A DNA stretch of 51,909 bases from Planctomycetota bacterium (GTDB lineage Bacteria; Planctomycetota; UBA8742; UBA2392): NCBI GenBank assembly GCA_020848275.1, contig JADLAK010000038.1, positions 1 through 51,909 on the forward strand. Direction: 5' to 3'. A program made the position numbers and the translations under genes. Of the stretch, positions 8,442 to 17,512 are shown piece by piece. The notes under the pieces are model-generated. The model did not search any database. It had not been told where the DNA came from and saw nothing but the letters and a program-made list of their open reading frames with translations. How positions within the stretch are numbered: position 1 is the stretch's first letter; every line of letters begins with the position of its first letter.

Positions 8442-8462
8442 CCATAAGCCACAATCGGCCCC

Positions 8463-9212
8463 ATGAAGCGTTTTGCCGCCATCCTGATCGCCGCCCTGCT
8501 TGCCGCCTTCGTTGCCGTCAGCGGCGGCCAGGCGCAAAGCGCGCCTGTTACGCCGCCCGCGCCGCTGGTGCTCGCGCGCGGCGAGTCGGTCTCCATCGCT
8601 TGGCGCCTGCCGAACGACCCCAGGCCCATCAACGTCGTGCTCTACCGCCGCGTCGCGGGCGGCACGCTGGCGCGCATCGGCGAATTCCCCGCTGAACAAC
8701 TCAGCTTCGTGGACAAGGACGTCCAACAGGGCAAGAACTACGAATACGCCATCGCCGCGGCCTATCGCAAAGGCCCGGTGTCGCCGATTTCGCCCATCGC
8801 CGCCGTCAGCATCGCGGGCGGCGCGCGCATCACGCTCAAGGGCGGGTCGCTGGCGCGCGCGGTTTTCGAAGTCACGATCTTCGACCAGGGCCGCAAGATC
8901 ACCAGCGAGTTCGTCAACCTGCCCGGCGAAACCATCGGCGACCTCGGCTTCGTCAAGGACCTCAACAAGACTCTCGATTTCCGGCTTGGCGCCAAGCTGC
9001 TTGCTCTCGAAGTCGCCGAAGTTTCCGGCGTACGGCCGCAACGCGAAGCACTGATGGACACCGCCGGTAAACCCATGACCGACGCAACCGGCAAGCCAAT
9101 CAACCTCGAATTCAAGCTGCCCGGCGACACGCGCGAAGTCATCGTTGCGCGCATCCGGACCAAAGACGGCCGGACAGTCGCACTTCACGAAGGCGAATCG
9201 ATTGACGGGTAA
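8463..9212 (+). CDS. Secreted protein with a fibronectin type III-like domain
   Basis: A 249-residue protein with a clear signal peptide (MKRFAAILIAALLAAFVAV, cleavage probably after QAQS at about residue 27). Residues about 35-115 read like one fibronectin type III domain: VSIAWRLP at the second strand, YRR in the middle, and NYEYAIAAAY before the last strand. The remainder, 120-249, is a probable beta domain I do not recognise. It is probably periplasmic or surface-exposed. Function unknown; it may bind other proteins or polymers. Word-repeat hairpins stand on both sides, so it is probably transcribed with gltX or alone. Confidence 0.75.
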   Translation: MKRFAAILIAALLAAFVAVSGGQAQSAPVTPPAPLVLARGESVSIAWRLPNDPRPINVVLYRRVAGGTLARIGEFPAEQLSFVDKDVQQGKNYEYAIAAAYRKGPVSPISPIAAVSIAGGARITLKGGSLARAVFEVTIFDQGRKITSEFVNLPGETIGDLGFVKDLNKTLDFRLGAKLLALEVAEVSGVRPQREALMDTAGKPMTDATGKPINLEFKLPGDTREVIVARIRTKDGRTVALHEGESIDG

Positions 9213-9215
9213 GAC

Positions 9216-9284
9216 TGTCCCGTGTGCCGAGTCAAAAAACCACATCATTGTTGACTCGTGACGCGAGACTCGCGACACGGGACA
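9216..9284. repeat. Word-repeat hairpin, GACTCGTGACGCGAGACT type
   Basis: Left arm 9216-9235 (TGTCCCGTGTGCCGAGTCAA) pairs with right arm 9251-9284, which is longer and has extra GACTCGCGA-like units. It lies exactly between two convergent stop codons, and the right arm touches the glnE stop at 9285. There is no T tract. Confidence 0.8.
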
Positions 9285-12200
9285 CTATTTGACTACCGCG
9301 TCAAAGGCGTTGCGCGCATTGCGCCGGTGATAAGCCAACTCCTCCTTGAACTGGTCGGCGGCGCTCAGCACTCCAACGCGCACGTAACCCAACCTGCGCG
9401 CGAACGTCTCCATCTCGTCGCCCTGCGGCAGTCCGCCGTGGCTCGCGCCGTCCATGAGCTGGCGGCGGTTCTGGGCCTGGCGCAAAAACGCATAGGCGCC
9501 GATCATGGCGTCACAGGTGCGTGCGTCGAGAAACCCCAGGCCGCGCGCGGCTTCGAGCGCCTCGAACAAGCCCGGCTCGCGCAGCCGCACGGCGTCGCCG
9601 CCGTGCTTGAGCTGAAGATGCTGGATGACGAATTCGACGTCGAGCAACCCGCCCACGCCACGTTTCAGGCTGTCCTCGCCCGCGTCGCGTTGAAGCTTCA
9701 GGCGCATCTCGCGAGTATTGTTCGCAACCGCGCCACCGCTGTAGCAAAAATCGTCGATCAGTTTCGCGACGCGGTCCGAAAACGCGTGGCCGAGCCCGAA
9801 AAGCACCCGCGCGCGGCACAGCGCCAGCCGCTCCCAGTACTCGCCTTCTTCGCTGAAATAACGCTGCAGCTCATCAAAGCTGACGGCCAGCGAACTCTGG
9901 CGGCCGCGCGGCCGCAGGCGGAAATCGACCTTGTAAAGCAGCCCCCGTTCGCTGCCTTCGCCCAACAGTTCGAGCAGCCGGCGCGCGACGCGCGTGTAAA
10001 AACGTTGCGCGTCGGCGCATGCCGCGGGGTCGTAGACAAACACGAGGTCGAGGTCGCTGGCGTAACTCAGCGCGCGCGAGCCAAGCTTGCCCATCGCGAC
10101 CACCGCAAGCCCCGCGCCCGGGTCCGAGGGCGCGCCTTCGTCCCTGGCCGCAACATCAGCAAGCGCGCGTTGACGCGCGGCGTCGAGCACAACCTCGGCT
10201 AATGTCCCGATTTCGCGCAGGGTTTCCGGCAGCGGCGTGCGGTCGGTGATGTCGAAGAGGCCGATGCGCAGCAATTCAAGGTCGCGCTGCCAGCTCAAAG
10301 CCTCGGCAAAGTCCGGCGTGTTTTTTACACGCTCGGCAAGTCCGGCGCGCAGGCGCACGGGGTCCTGACGCGCAAAGGTCTGGAGGTTGTCGATGAATTC
10401 GTCGACCAGGCCCGGACGGCGCGTCAGCATGTCCGTCAGCCAGCTTGATTGCGCGGCGATGCTGCCAAACACGCGCAGGGCGCGCGGATCCTCTGCAATA
10501 AGTTCAAACAGGATGGTTTTGGCGCCAAGGCAGGCCGCGATGCGCTCGAAGTTGGCAAGCGTGAAGTCCGCTTCCGGCGACTGGCTCGCAAAATCGAGCA
10601 GCGCGGGCATCATCGACGCCAGGTATTTAATCGCGCGCGGGGCGTACAGCCGGTTCTCGGGATTCTCCTTGGCCAGATCGCGAATCACGTTCAGCGCCGC
10701 ATCGGGGTTGGCAAAACCGTAGCGCGCCAAAAGTTCGCGCGCGCGCACCGGGTCCGGGTCCGGGTCGAGCACGAGTTCGCTTTCCGCGGGCGACGACGAA
10801 GCCTCGAACAGTCCCGCGAACAGCCGCACCAGCAAGCCGCGCACCTTCAGCGTGTTGGCGCGCAACTCCGAGATGAACGCGCGCGCCGGTGTGACGCTGC
10901 CGCGAGACAGGTAGCCCATGCAGCGCGCAACGCGCTCGAGGTCCGCGCGGCTTTCCGGCAGCCGATACGTCTGCTCGCTTTGCCAAAGTTGCAGCCGGTG
11001 TTCGCACGAGCGCAAAAAGCGGTAGGCGTGCGTAAGCTGGCCGGCCTCTGCGTCCTTGAGCACACCCGCACGCGCCAGTGCATCGAGCGCGGGCAGCGTC
11101 GACGACAGCCGCAACTGGGGGAGCCGGCCGCCGTTGAGCAACTGCAAAAACTGCGTGACGAATTCGATGTCGCGGATGCCGCCAAAGCCGTGTTTGACGT
11201 CGCGGAAGGTGTCGGCACGATCGTCCGTGCGTTTTTCGATCTGCCGTTTGAGACCTTTGATTTCGTTGATTTCGCCGACGGTCAGATACTTGCGGTAAAT
11301 CCAGCCCGACAGCTCAGCCAGCATCCGCGAGCCGAGCTCGATATCGCCCGCGACGGGCCGCGCCTTGATCAGCGCCTGGCGTTCCCACGTCGCGCCGTAG
11401 CTTCGGTAATACGCCAGCGTCGCCTCGATGCTGCGCGCCAGGGGGCCGCGTTTGCCGTCAGGCCGCAGGCGCGTATCGACGCGGAACACCACGCCGTGTT
11501 CCGTCGGCTCATCGATCAGCGGGATCATCGTTTCAGCAAGTTTGACTGCGTATTCCTGCGCGTTCAACGCGCGGCCCTCACCCGCCGGCGCCTCGCCCTC
11601 AAACACGAACATGATGTCGATGTCCGAGGCATAGTTGAGTTCGCCCGCGCCGTGCTTGCCCAGCGCCAGCACGCAAAAGTGCAGGCCGCTGTCATCAGCC
11701 ACGCCGCGTTTTTTTCGCAATTGCCCGCGAGCGTACTCGAGCGCACCGATGAGCGCGCCATCGGCAAGCGCACTGATTTCCGCCGTCACTTTCTCGACGG
11801 GCCAGCGCAGCGCCGTCTCATGGTAGACCACGCGCAACATCTGGTCGCGGTGCGCGGTGCGCAGCGCCGTCTTGATGTCGAGTCCCGCCGCAAGCCCCGC
11901 ACGCCCGCTCCGCACCACGGTCTGCGCGTCGATGGCCGACGTCAAATCGGCATCGGCCAGCGCCATCCAGGCGCGCCAGCCGCCGCGCACGGCGTGGTCG
12001 GCAAGCGTGTTCGAGTGGCCCGCCATCACGAACAATTCTTCGAAGCGGCGGGGGTTGGCCAGTGCCGCCGCAATAAATTCAGAGCCTGCGTTGCCGTGAG
12101 CGAGCAGGCGTTCGACGGCGCCGACGGAAGTCGCGGGCGCGGGAGAGCGGTCGAAGCAGCGCGACAGCAGTTCCGAAAACGCTTCCTCGCGGCCCGGGGC

Positions 12201-12332
12201 AAACCGTGACAGCGAGTCGCGGATGCCTTCCGCGGCGACCTGCAGCGCCTCGGCGTTGAGGTATTGGTCGCGCTCGTCTTCGGGCGCGGGCGGCAGGGGC
12301 CAGTCAATTTTGCGGGGATCGAGAGGATCCAT
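9285..12332 (-). CDS. glnE: Glutamine synthetase adenylyltransferase/deadenylase
   Basis: About 1015 residues. It adds AMP to and removes AMP from glutamine synthetase in answer to the PII protein, so it tunes ammonia assimilation. Two nucleotidyltransferase domains are visible: the N-terminal deadenylase with LNYASDIDIMF at about 232-242, and the C-terminal adenylylase with LSYASDLDLVF at about 757. Both show the paired Asp metal ligands. A helical PII-responsive region lies between them. I favour ATG 12332 (MDPLDPRKIDW), which has GGGG just upstream; ATG 12344 is an alternative, and the frame is open to 12401. It is somewhat longer than the E. coli enzyme (946). No glnA or glnB lies in the window, but glutamate dehydrogenase is at 44019. 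Confidence 0.95.
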   Translation of the reverse strand: MDPLDPRKIDWPLPPAPEDERDQYLNAEALQVAAEGIRDSLSRFAPGREEAFSELLSRCFDRSPAPATSVGAVERLLAHGNAGSEFIAAALANPRRFEELFVMAGHSNTLADHAVRGGWRAWMALADADLTSAIDAQTVVRSGRAGLAAGLDIKTALRTAHRDQMLRVVYHETALRWPVEKVTAEISALADGALIGALEYARGQLRKKRGVADDSGLHFCVLALGKHGAGELNYASDIDIMFVFEGEAPAGEGRALNAQEYAVKLAETMIPLIDEPTEHGVVFRVDTRLRPDGKRGPLARSIEATLAYYRSYGATWERQALIKARPVAGDIELGSRMLAELSGWIYRKYLTVGEINEIKGLKRQIEKRTDDRADTFRDVKHGFGGIRDIEFVTQFLQLLNGGRLPQLRLSSTLPALDALARAGVLKDAEAGQLTHAYRFLRSCEHRLQLWQSEQTYRLPESRADLERVARCMGYLSRGSVTPARAFISELRANTLKVRGLLVRLFAGLFEASSSPAESELVLDPDPDPVRARELLARYGFANPDAALNVIRDLAKENPENRLYAPRAIKYLASMMPALLDFASQSPEADFTLANFERIAACLGAKTILFELIAEDPRALRVFGSIAAQSSWLTDMLTRRPGLVDEFIDNLQTFARQDPVRLRAGLAERVKNTPDFAEALSWQRDLELLRIGLFDITDRTPLPETLREIGTLAEVVLDAARQRALADVAARDEGAPSDPGAGLAVVAMGKLGSRALSYASDLDLVFVYDPAACADAQRFYTRVARRLLELLGEGSERGLLYKVDFRLRPRGRQSSLAVSFDELQRYFSEEGEYWERLALCRARVLFGLGHAFSDRVAKLIDDFCYSGGAVANNTREMRLKLQRDAGEDSLKRGVGGLLDVEFVIQHLQLKHGGDAVRLREPGLFEALEAARGLGFLDARTCDAMIGAYAFLRQAQNRRQLMDGASHGGLPQGDEMETFARRLGYVRVGVLSAADQFKEELAYHRRNARNAFDAVVK

Positions 12333-12367
12333 CAGCCCCAGCATAGAGCGGCAACTGCCCGTGCGGC

Positions 12368-12399
12368 GAAAAAACACGGCGGGGGCAAGCGCCCCCGCC
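12368..12399 (-). terminator. Rho-independent terminator downstream of the 12416 gene
   Basis: A 9-bp stem (GGCGGGGGC with its complement, 12378-12399, 4-base loop) is followed on the minus strand by GTG and six Ts (12369-12374). It sits between the stop of the anti-sigma-like gene and the start of glnE. Confidence 0.75.
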
Positions 12400-12415
12400 A
12401 TAGAAAACCCGGCGT

Positions 12416-14116
12416 CTATTTTTTTACGCGAATAACCAGCCTGACTTTCTTCTCGAGTTTGGCTGGACCGCCGTCACCCTTGTTCTCGGCTTTGCGGTCC
12501 CCCAGCTTTTTATCGTCATCATTTTCGCCGCCATTGGGCCGCGGCTTTGCCACCTCACGGGTCACGGGCGAAGGCGGCTTGACCGAGTCCGCTTCCGCAT
12601 CAGGCGGCGTTGCATTGGGCGACTCGGACCTTTCCGGTTCTGCCTTTCCCGGGTCTGCACTGGGCGGTACCGCGTTGCCGGGCTGCGATGGCGCCGTCGG
12701 CAGCGGGGCGCCCGACGGGCGATCCGCGGCCTTGGGCGCTTCGACAGATTCTGTGACCTTGCGGGGCGGCGGCGTGCCCGGGCCGGACTCCGGCGGGTTG
12801 ACAGGCTCGGGAGCCGGCTTGGGCAAATTCTGGACCTTGGACTTCAAGTCCTCCGGCAGATAACCGCGGGCTTTGCCCGATTCGTCCTGACTCGGCAAAT
12901 TCTGGGCGTGCGACCCGTCCTTGCGTAATTGCTCAAGGTCCTTGGCCGGCAGTTCCAGCTTGCCGAAGTTCTGCTCGGTCGAAAGTTTGTCCAGCGCGAC
13001 AAGCAACTCCTCAACTTTACCCTCGGGCAGCTCGATCTCGACGCTTTCGTACTCCGCCGCGGGCTCGCCGTTGCGTTCGTCCGCGACGTCCGGTTGCTCC
13101 TGTATCTTGGCGTCGCCGTACAGCCGGCTGACACGCAGCACATCATTGCAGACCTGCAGGGCGGACGCGTCGCCGTGCAACTTCAGGTCCACTTCCCTGT
13201 CTTCACCGCCGGCATAGGTCGGCGACTGGCCTTCTTTGACCGCCTTCGACGCATCCTTTGGCGCCTCAGGACCGCGTTTTTCGGGGCTCGACTCTCGTGT
13301 GCCGTGCCAGACCCCGCCGCCGCCACCGCCGGTGTTGGCAGGCGCGTCAGCGATGCGATCCAGCGCCTCGGACTGCGGCTCCTCGGGTTTGGGAATTACA
13401 GATCCCTTTTCCTTGGACTCCGTAGGCCCTTTTTGGTCGGTGCCGGCTTGCTTGTCCTTGGCGGCCAGCGCCGGTTGTTTCTTGGCGCCCTCGGCCGGCG
13501 AACCGCCGACGCCGAGCATGTCGACCGCCGGGTCTTTCGCGGGCTCGTCCGCGGCATTCTCTGTCTCCGCGGCGTCCATGGCGCGGCGCATCCGGCCGTT
13601 TTCGCGCAACTCCGGCAAGCTCTCGAGATAAGCGTTCAGTTCGTCCGTCGGCTTGTCCGGCTTGTCGAAAACCCTGCGGTTCTTTTCAAGTTCGCGTGTC
13701 GCACGCTCGCGGGCGAGCTCAGCGCTGCCCGTCGCCGTTTGCGGCGTGGTCAGGGAGCTGGCAAAGAACAGGCCGACCGCGACGACAGCCGCGGCGGCGG
13801 CCGCCATGACGGGCGTGCGCCAGGTCGCCGTCGGCAGTGCGTGAATTTTCGCTTCGCGCTGCGGCAGCATGTTGGTGGGGCGCGAAACATCGCCGTAATC
13901 GGTGTCCAGCGCCTTGATCACAGACGCTGAGAAATCGGCGGGAACAACAACGCGCGCGTGGCGCTGGATCAGTGCGCGGTAACGTTCGAGGCCTTCGAGA
14001 TAGTCCCGGGCCTCAGGCCGCTCAAGCAACGCATGTACCAGCGCACTCTCGGTGGGGTTCAGTTCGCCATCGAGGTGCGCCGAGAGAAGTTCTTTTTGTT
14101 CTGGCGTAAGATTCAT
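12416..14116 (-). CDS. Anti-sigma-like membrane protein with a long disordered region (paralogue 1)
   Basis: 566 residues. Residues about 1-60 (LTPEQKELLSAHLDGELNPT, then RPEARDYLEGLERYRALI) resemble the cytoplasmic domain of anti-sigma factors, with no zinc-binding Cys. One membrane helix follows at about 107-128 (VMAAAAAAVVAVGLFFASSL). The outer part is rich in Pro, Glu and Lys and carries a conserved domain (SALQVCNDVLRVSRLYGDA; then VEIELPEGKVEELLVALDKL) shared with the next gene upstream. That second segment is weakly reminiscent of DUF4349-like domains. The tail is Pro-rich and ends in basic VRLVIRVKK. I chose ATG 14116 because homology to the paralogue starts there. No sigma factor gene is beside it. 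Role as an anti-sigma factor is inferred. Confidence 0.7.
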   Translation of the reverse strand: MNLTPEQKELLSAHLDGELNPTESALVHALLERPEARDYLEGLERYRALIQRHARVVVPADFSASVIKALDTDYGDVSRPTNMLPQREAKIHALPTATWRTPVMAAAAAAVVAVGLFFASSLTTPQTATGSAELARERATRELEKNRRVFDKPDKPTDELNAYLESLPELRENGRMRRAMDAAETENAADEPAKDPAVDMLGVGGSPAEGAKKQPALAAKDKQAGTDQKGPTESKEKGSVIPKPEEPQSEALDRIADAPANTGGGGGGVWHGTRESSPEKRGPEAPKDASKAVKEGQSPTYAGGEDREVDLKLHGDASALQVCNDVLRVSRLYGDAKIQEQPDVADERNGEPAAEYESVEIELPEGKVEELLVALDKLSTEQNFGKLELPAKDLEQLRKDGSHAQNLPSQDESGKARGYLPEDLKSKVQNLPKPAPEPVNPPESGPGTPPPRKVTESVEAPKAADRPSGAPLPTAPSQPGNAVPPSADPGKAEPERSESPNATPPDAEADSVKPPSPVTREVAKPRPNGGENDDDKKLGDRKAENKGDGGPAKLEKKVRLVIRVKK

Positions 14117-14245
14117 AACAACCTGCCTGACTTTGTCGGGACACGCGCCAGTTTCAAGACTTCGCATGTCCTCATTAGCCTTGACGGTATCTGGACGGCG
14201 GCGGTTCCGTTAAATGCAAGATTTCTGGTGAGATTTTTGTCTCGG

Positions 14246-15331
14246 TTATCGCAGCCTGATTATCAGCTTGCGGCGGGGTTCTGCCCCGGAGTCCTCAAGG
14301 CAGCCGTTGGCATAGTCTCCCCCTCCGCCGAGTTTGCGAATGTCGTCGGCGATTTTATTCGGGTCCGTGGGCCCGGTGTCTCGCGCCACGGCCTTGAATT
14401 GCGCATCCAGCGGGAGCACCTCGGCGGCCTTGCGCGACCCGGATTCGCCCTTGTGCGCAAGGCGCTCGACTTCGGCCCGGATGACGGCGCTTTTCTTGAC
14501 GTCAGCCTTCAGGTAACCCGGCACCGAAAGGCGTCCGTATTCCTGCGCGGCTGAAAGTTTCCCCAGCGATTCAAGGAATTGCGCCACCTTCGATTCGTCG
14601 ATCTCCACCTCCACGCAGTCGTTGCCAAAGGCGCTTGAAGTGATGTGCGAGCCATCCTTCGCATCGGCGCTTCGATAATCGTGCTCGTCTTGATCCTGAG
14701 TACTCAGGACGGCCTCGCCGTACAACGCGCCGACACGCAGCACATCGTTGAAAATCTGCAGGCTCGGGGCATCGCTGCGCCGGTTCACGACGAGGCAAAC
14801 CTCAATCGTGGCAGTGTCCAGGCGCAGTACCGGCGAGATAGCGACATTTGCGTTCGGATCGGCAGGGCTCGGCGCAAGGGAGGGCGCTTCCCTTGGCGGG
14901 CCCGGCGGGGCGATCGGAGGGACCGTCGGCGGCTTGGCTTCCGTCGCCACGGGACGCAGACGGCCCAGCGTTTCCACCGGCGCGTTCGGGGTCGGCGCGA
15001 ATGTCGCACTGCCGATGAATAATCCCGCCGCGACAACAAGCGCCGCCGCAAGCGCCAGCCAGAGGTTTAACACGCGCACTGGAAGCTGATGGACCGCCGC
15101 AGCCGGCGATTGTCCGGCAGGCGCAAGCGCCGCGACAACGACTGCGGCGAAGTCGGCGGGGACATCGACGCGGGCGTATTTGCGGATCAGCGCGCGCAGG
15201 GACAGCAGGCCCTGGAGATATTCGCGGGCATCAGCGCGCCGCAGCAGGTTGCCCGCCAGCGCGCTGTCGGCGCGGCCAAGTTCGCCGTCGGCGAATGCGG
15301 ATAACAGTTCTCGATGTTCGGCGCTCAGCAT
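14246..15331 (-). CDS. Anti-sigma-like membrane protein (paralogue 2)
   Basis: 361 residues from ATG 15331 (MLSAEHRELLSAFADGELG). It has the same architecture as the gene at 12416: an N-terminal anti-sigma-like domain, a membrane helix at about 94-114 (LWLALAAALVVAAGLFIGSA), a short Pro-rich linker and the shared outer domain (SLQIFNDVLRVGALYGEA; VEVEIDESKVAQFLESLGKL; YGRLSVP). It ends in the same basic motif (RKLIIRLR). It lacks the long disordered insertion of its neighbour. The two genes are in tandem on one strand, 129 bases apart, and look like a duplication. The missing sigma partner may lie elsewhere, or the pair may sense something else across the membrane. Confidence 0.7.
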   Translation of the reverse strand: MLSAEHRELLSAFADGELGRADSALAGNLLRRADAREYLQGLLSLRALIRKYARVDVPADFAAVVVAALAPAGQSPAAAVHQLPVRVLNLWLALAAALVVAAGLFIGSATFAPTPNAPVETLGRLRPVATEAKPPTVPPIAPPGPPREAPSLAPSPADPNANVAISPVLRLDTATIEVCLVVNRRSDAPSLQIFNDVLRVGALYGEAVLSTQDQDEHDYRSADAKDGSHITSSAFGNDCVEVEIDESKVAQFLESLGKLSAAQEYGRLSVPGYLKADVKKSAVIRAEVERLAHKGESGSRKAAEVLPLDAQFKAVARDTGPTDPNKIADDIRKLGGGGDYANGCLEDSGAEPRRKLIIRLR

Positions 15332-15386
15332 GCACTTGGAACGCGCCTGCAAAGCGGCGAGTTCCCGGAAACAACTTCAAAAACAA

Positions 15387-15482
15387 TCACGAAGACACGA
15401 AGGAGAAGAAAAAACAAGATCACGAAGAAAGCCGTATTTCTTCGTGATCTTGGCCGTTGCCGTTTCTTCGTGTCTTCATGAC
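15387..15482. repeat. Word-repeat hairpin, CACGAAG family
   Basis: Outer arms are 15387-15405 (TCACGAAGACACGAAGGAG) and 15467-15482. An inner perfect stem pairs 15418-15430 (GATCACGAAGAAA) with 15437-15449. It is the same family as 6556 and the outer arms at 18275. It lies between two divergent start codons. Confidence 0.85.
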
Positions 15483-15559
15483 GCTTTTGCCGTTCCCGCT
15501 ATCCATCAACAAAGTTACTGACAACTTGCGGTGAGAGCCCAACGCGTTAGCTTGGCGCC

Positions 15560-16546
15560 ATGTTCAAGGCGATTGTCGGCATCGATGAAGCGGGGCTTGG
15601 CCCGCTGCTTGGCCCCATGACCGTGGGCTATTCGGCCTTTGAACTGCCGCAGCCGCTCAGCGCCGACGCCGTGATGAACCTCGACCTCTGGAAGAACCTG
15701 GGCGGCGCAATCGCGCGCAAGCCCGGCAAACGACGCGCCAAGCCCGTGGTCTGCGACTCGAAGGTGATTTATTCGCCGGGCAAGGGCCTCAAGGCGCTTG
15801 AGGAAGAAGTACTGGCCTGGGCGCACCACGCCGGTATTGACACGTCAAGCCTCGACGAGGTTATCGCGGGGTTGTGCCCGCTGGCGCGCGAAAAACGCCA
15901 TGTTTACCCGTGGTACGAAAAATCTCCCGCGGGATTCCCGCTTGAGTGCGAGGCCGCGCTCGCGCCGTTGCGCGTCAAACCAATCGCAAGCGCGTTGCGC
16001 GGCGCGGGCGTGGCCCTGCGCACACTGGGCGTCGTGCCGGTCTTCGAGGGTGAATTCAACCGCACGCTGCGCCAGACCGACAACAAATCAAAGGCCGAGT
16101 TTGAGGTCATCGGCCGCATCCTCGCCAACCTGTGGGTCAAGCACCGGCATTTCGCGGTGATCTGCGACCGGCAAGGCGGCCGCGCGCATTACCGCCATGT
16201 GCTGCACGAGCAGTTCGCCGAGGCCGACATCACGATTTTTACGGAATCGCCCAAGGTCTCGACCTACGAGCTGTGCGTCAGCAGCGAGCCCGACCAGCCG
16301 CGCATGTTCATCGCGTTCGTCGAAAAGGGCGACGGCAAGCATTTCCCCGTCGCGCTGGCAAGCATGTGCGCGAAGTACGTGCGCGAGCTGATGATGGACC
16401 GCCTCAACGACTGGTTCGTCGGCCACCAACCGGGTTTAAAACCCACGGCGGGCTACTACGGTGACGGCCGCCGCTTCCTCGATGACACCGTCGAGCTGCG
16501 CAAACGCCTCGCCATCGACGATTCGCTCTTCATCCGTTCGAAGTAG
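15560..16546 (+). CDS. Divergent ribonuclease HII-like protein
   Basis: 328 residues. It opens with VGIDEAGLGPLLGPM, the RNase HII signature with catalytic Asp8/Glu9-type residues (here D9 and E10). Other RNase HII landmarks follow: DSK at 66-68, a likely third acidic residue in ICDRQGG (D203), and the ALASMCAKYVRELMM segment at 265-279, where the usual Arg-Asp pair is Arg-Glu. RNase HII cleaves RNA in RNA/DNA hybrids at single ribonucleotides. The protein is about 100 residues longer than usual because of an insertion around 75-190, and its C-terminal substrate motif is replaced by AGYYGDGRRF. It may be an RNase H-fold enzyme with a new substrate. Gene start is well supported. Confidence 0.7.
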   Translation: MFKAIVGIDEAGLGPLLGPMTVGYSAFELPQPLSADAVMNLDLWKNLGGAIARKPGKRRAKPVVCDSKVIYSPGKGLKALEEEVLAWAHHAGIDTSSLDEVIAGLCPLAREKRHVYPWYEKSPAGFPLECEAALAPLRVKPIASALRGAGVALRTLGVVPVFEGEFNRTLRQTDNKSKAEFEVIGRILANLWVKHRHFAVICDRQGGRAHYRHVLHEQFAEADITIFTESPKVSTYELCVSSEPDQPRMFIAFVEKGDGKHFPVALASMCAKYVRELMMDRLNDWFVGHQPGLKPTAGYYGDGRRFLDDTVELRKRLAIDDSLFIRSK

Positions 16547-16617
16547 GTACAGGTTCAGGTCCAGAGCACCCGCTCGACCGCTTTTTCTGAACCTGAACCT
16601 GCACCTGAACCTGTACC
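16547..16617. repeat. Word-repeat hairpin, CAGGTT family
   Basis: Left arm 16547-16565 starts immediately after the stop codon of the RNase HII-like gene (TAG at 16544-16546). Right arm 16587-16617 is its complement and is longer. Both arms end in GGTAC/GTACC. Same words as 5356 and 8373. Confidence 0.9.
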
Positions 16618-16645
16618 AGTGCCCGTCCATCGCTAAAACAGCCTT

Positions 16646-17425
16646 GTGCCCGACGCCTCACCAGTCCTTCTCGGCAAGAACCTCTCCAAACGCTACGCGG
16701 GCCGCAGCGTAGTGAAAGGCATCGATATCCTCGTCCATGCAGGCGAGATCGTCGGCCTGCTTGGCCGCAACGGAGCTGGAAAGTCGACAACGTTTAAAAT
16801 GCTCATGGGCATCGTCAAACCAGACGGCGGCGAAGTCAGCGTCGCAGGAGCCGCCGCAACCGGCCTGCCCATGCACAAGCGCGTGCGGCTGGGCCTTGGC
16901 TACCTTGCGCAAGAGCCGACGATTTTCGCGCGCCTGACCGTCGAAGATAACTTGCAGATCGCGCTCGAGGCCGCGGGCGTGCCGGCAGGCAAGCGCACGG
17001 AAAAGCTCGAAGCGCTGCTCAAGGAGTTCGGCCTGGGCCGCGTGCGCGCCAACGCCGCGGGCCGCTGCTCGGGTGGTGAGCGCCGCCGCCTCGAAATCGC
17101 CCGTACGCTGATCACCGAGCCCAAAGTAATCCTGCTCGACGAGCCCTTTGCCGGCGTCGATCCCATTGCCGTCGAGGACCTGCGCAAGCTGGTGGCAAGC
17201 CTCGCCGACCGCGGCCTGGGCGTGCTTTTGACCGACCACGCGGTGCACGAGGTCTTGCCGATGACCGACCGCAGTTACATCGTGGTGGACGGCGTGGTGA
17301 TAAAGGAAGGCCCGCCGCGCGAAATTGCGGCGGACGAAACCGTGCGCCGTGAGTATCTTGGCGAACGCTTTAAGTTGGATGAAGACGTGCTCGCTGAGCG
17401 GCGGCGCGAAGCGAGACAAGACTGA
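16646..17425 (+). CDS. lptB: Lipopolysaccharide export ABC ATPase
   Basis: 259 residues. Cytoplasmic ATPase of the LptB2FG complex that lifts LPS out of the inner membrane. Walker A GRNGAGKS lies at 40-47, followed by the Q-loop YLAQEPTIFARLTV, signature CSGGERRR, Walker B VILLDEPFAGVDP and switch His in LTDHAVHE. The C-terminal YLGERFKLDE is typical of LptB and separates it from branched-amino-acid transporters (LivF/LivG). It starts with GTG at 16646. The permease genes lptF/lptG are not adjacent. Word-repeat hairpins flank it closely on both sides, which suggests separate transcription from its neighbours or at least isolation of the message. Confidence 0.88.
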   Translation: MPDASPVLLGKNLSKRYAGRSVVKGIDILVHAGEIVGLLGRNGAGKSTTFKMLMGIVKPDGGEVSVAGAAATGLPMHKRVRLGLGYLAQEPTIFARLTVEDNLQIALEAAGVPAGKRTEKLEALLKEFGLGRVRANAAGRCSGGERRRLEIARTLITEPKVILLDEPFAGVDPIAVEDLRKLVASLADRGLGVLLTDHAVHEVLPMTDRSYIVVDGVVIKEGPPREIAADETVRREYLGERFKLDEDVLAERRREARQD

Positions 17426-17426
17426 A

Positions 17427-17495
17427 GGTATCGGGTATCAGGTGTCAGGTATTAGGTATTGGAAACCCGATACCCAACACCTGAAACCTGATACC
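17427..17495. repeat. Word-repeat hairpin, GGTATCGG family
   Basis: Left arm 17427-17462 (GGTATCGGGTATCAGGTG and further units) begins 1 base after the lptB stop codon. Right arm 17463-17495 is the reverse complement, so the loop is almost absent. It ends 17 bases before the ATG of the yebC-family gene. Confidence 0.9.
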
Positions 17496-17512
17496 GCCCC
17501 TAGAGGTTGCCC

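Noticed and set aside
17427..17495. Word-repeat hairpins as classical rho-independent terminators
   Set aside because: No T tract follows any of them, several lie between divergent start codons, and real terminators with T tracts are present elsewhere (12368, 20659, 25946, 43946, 50793).
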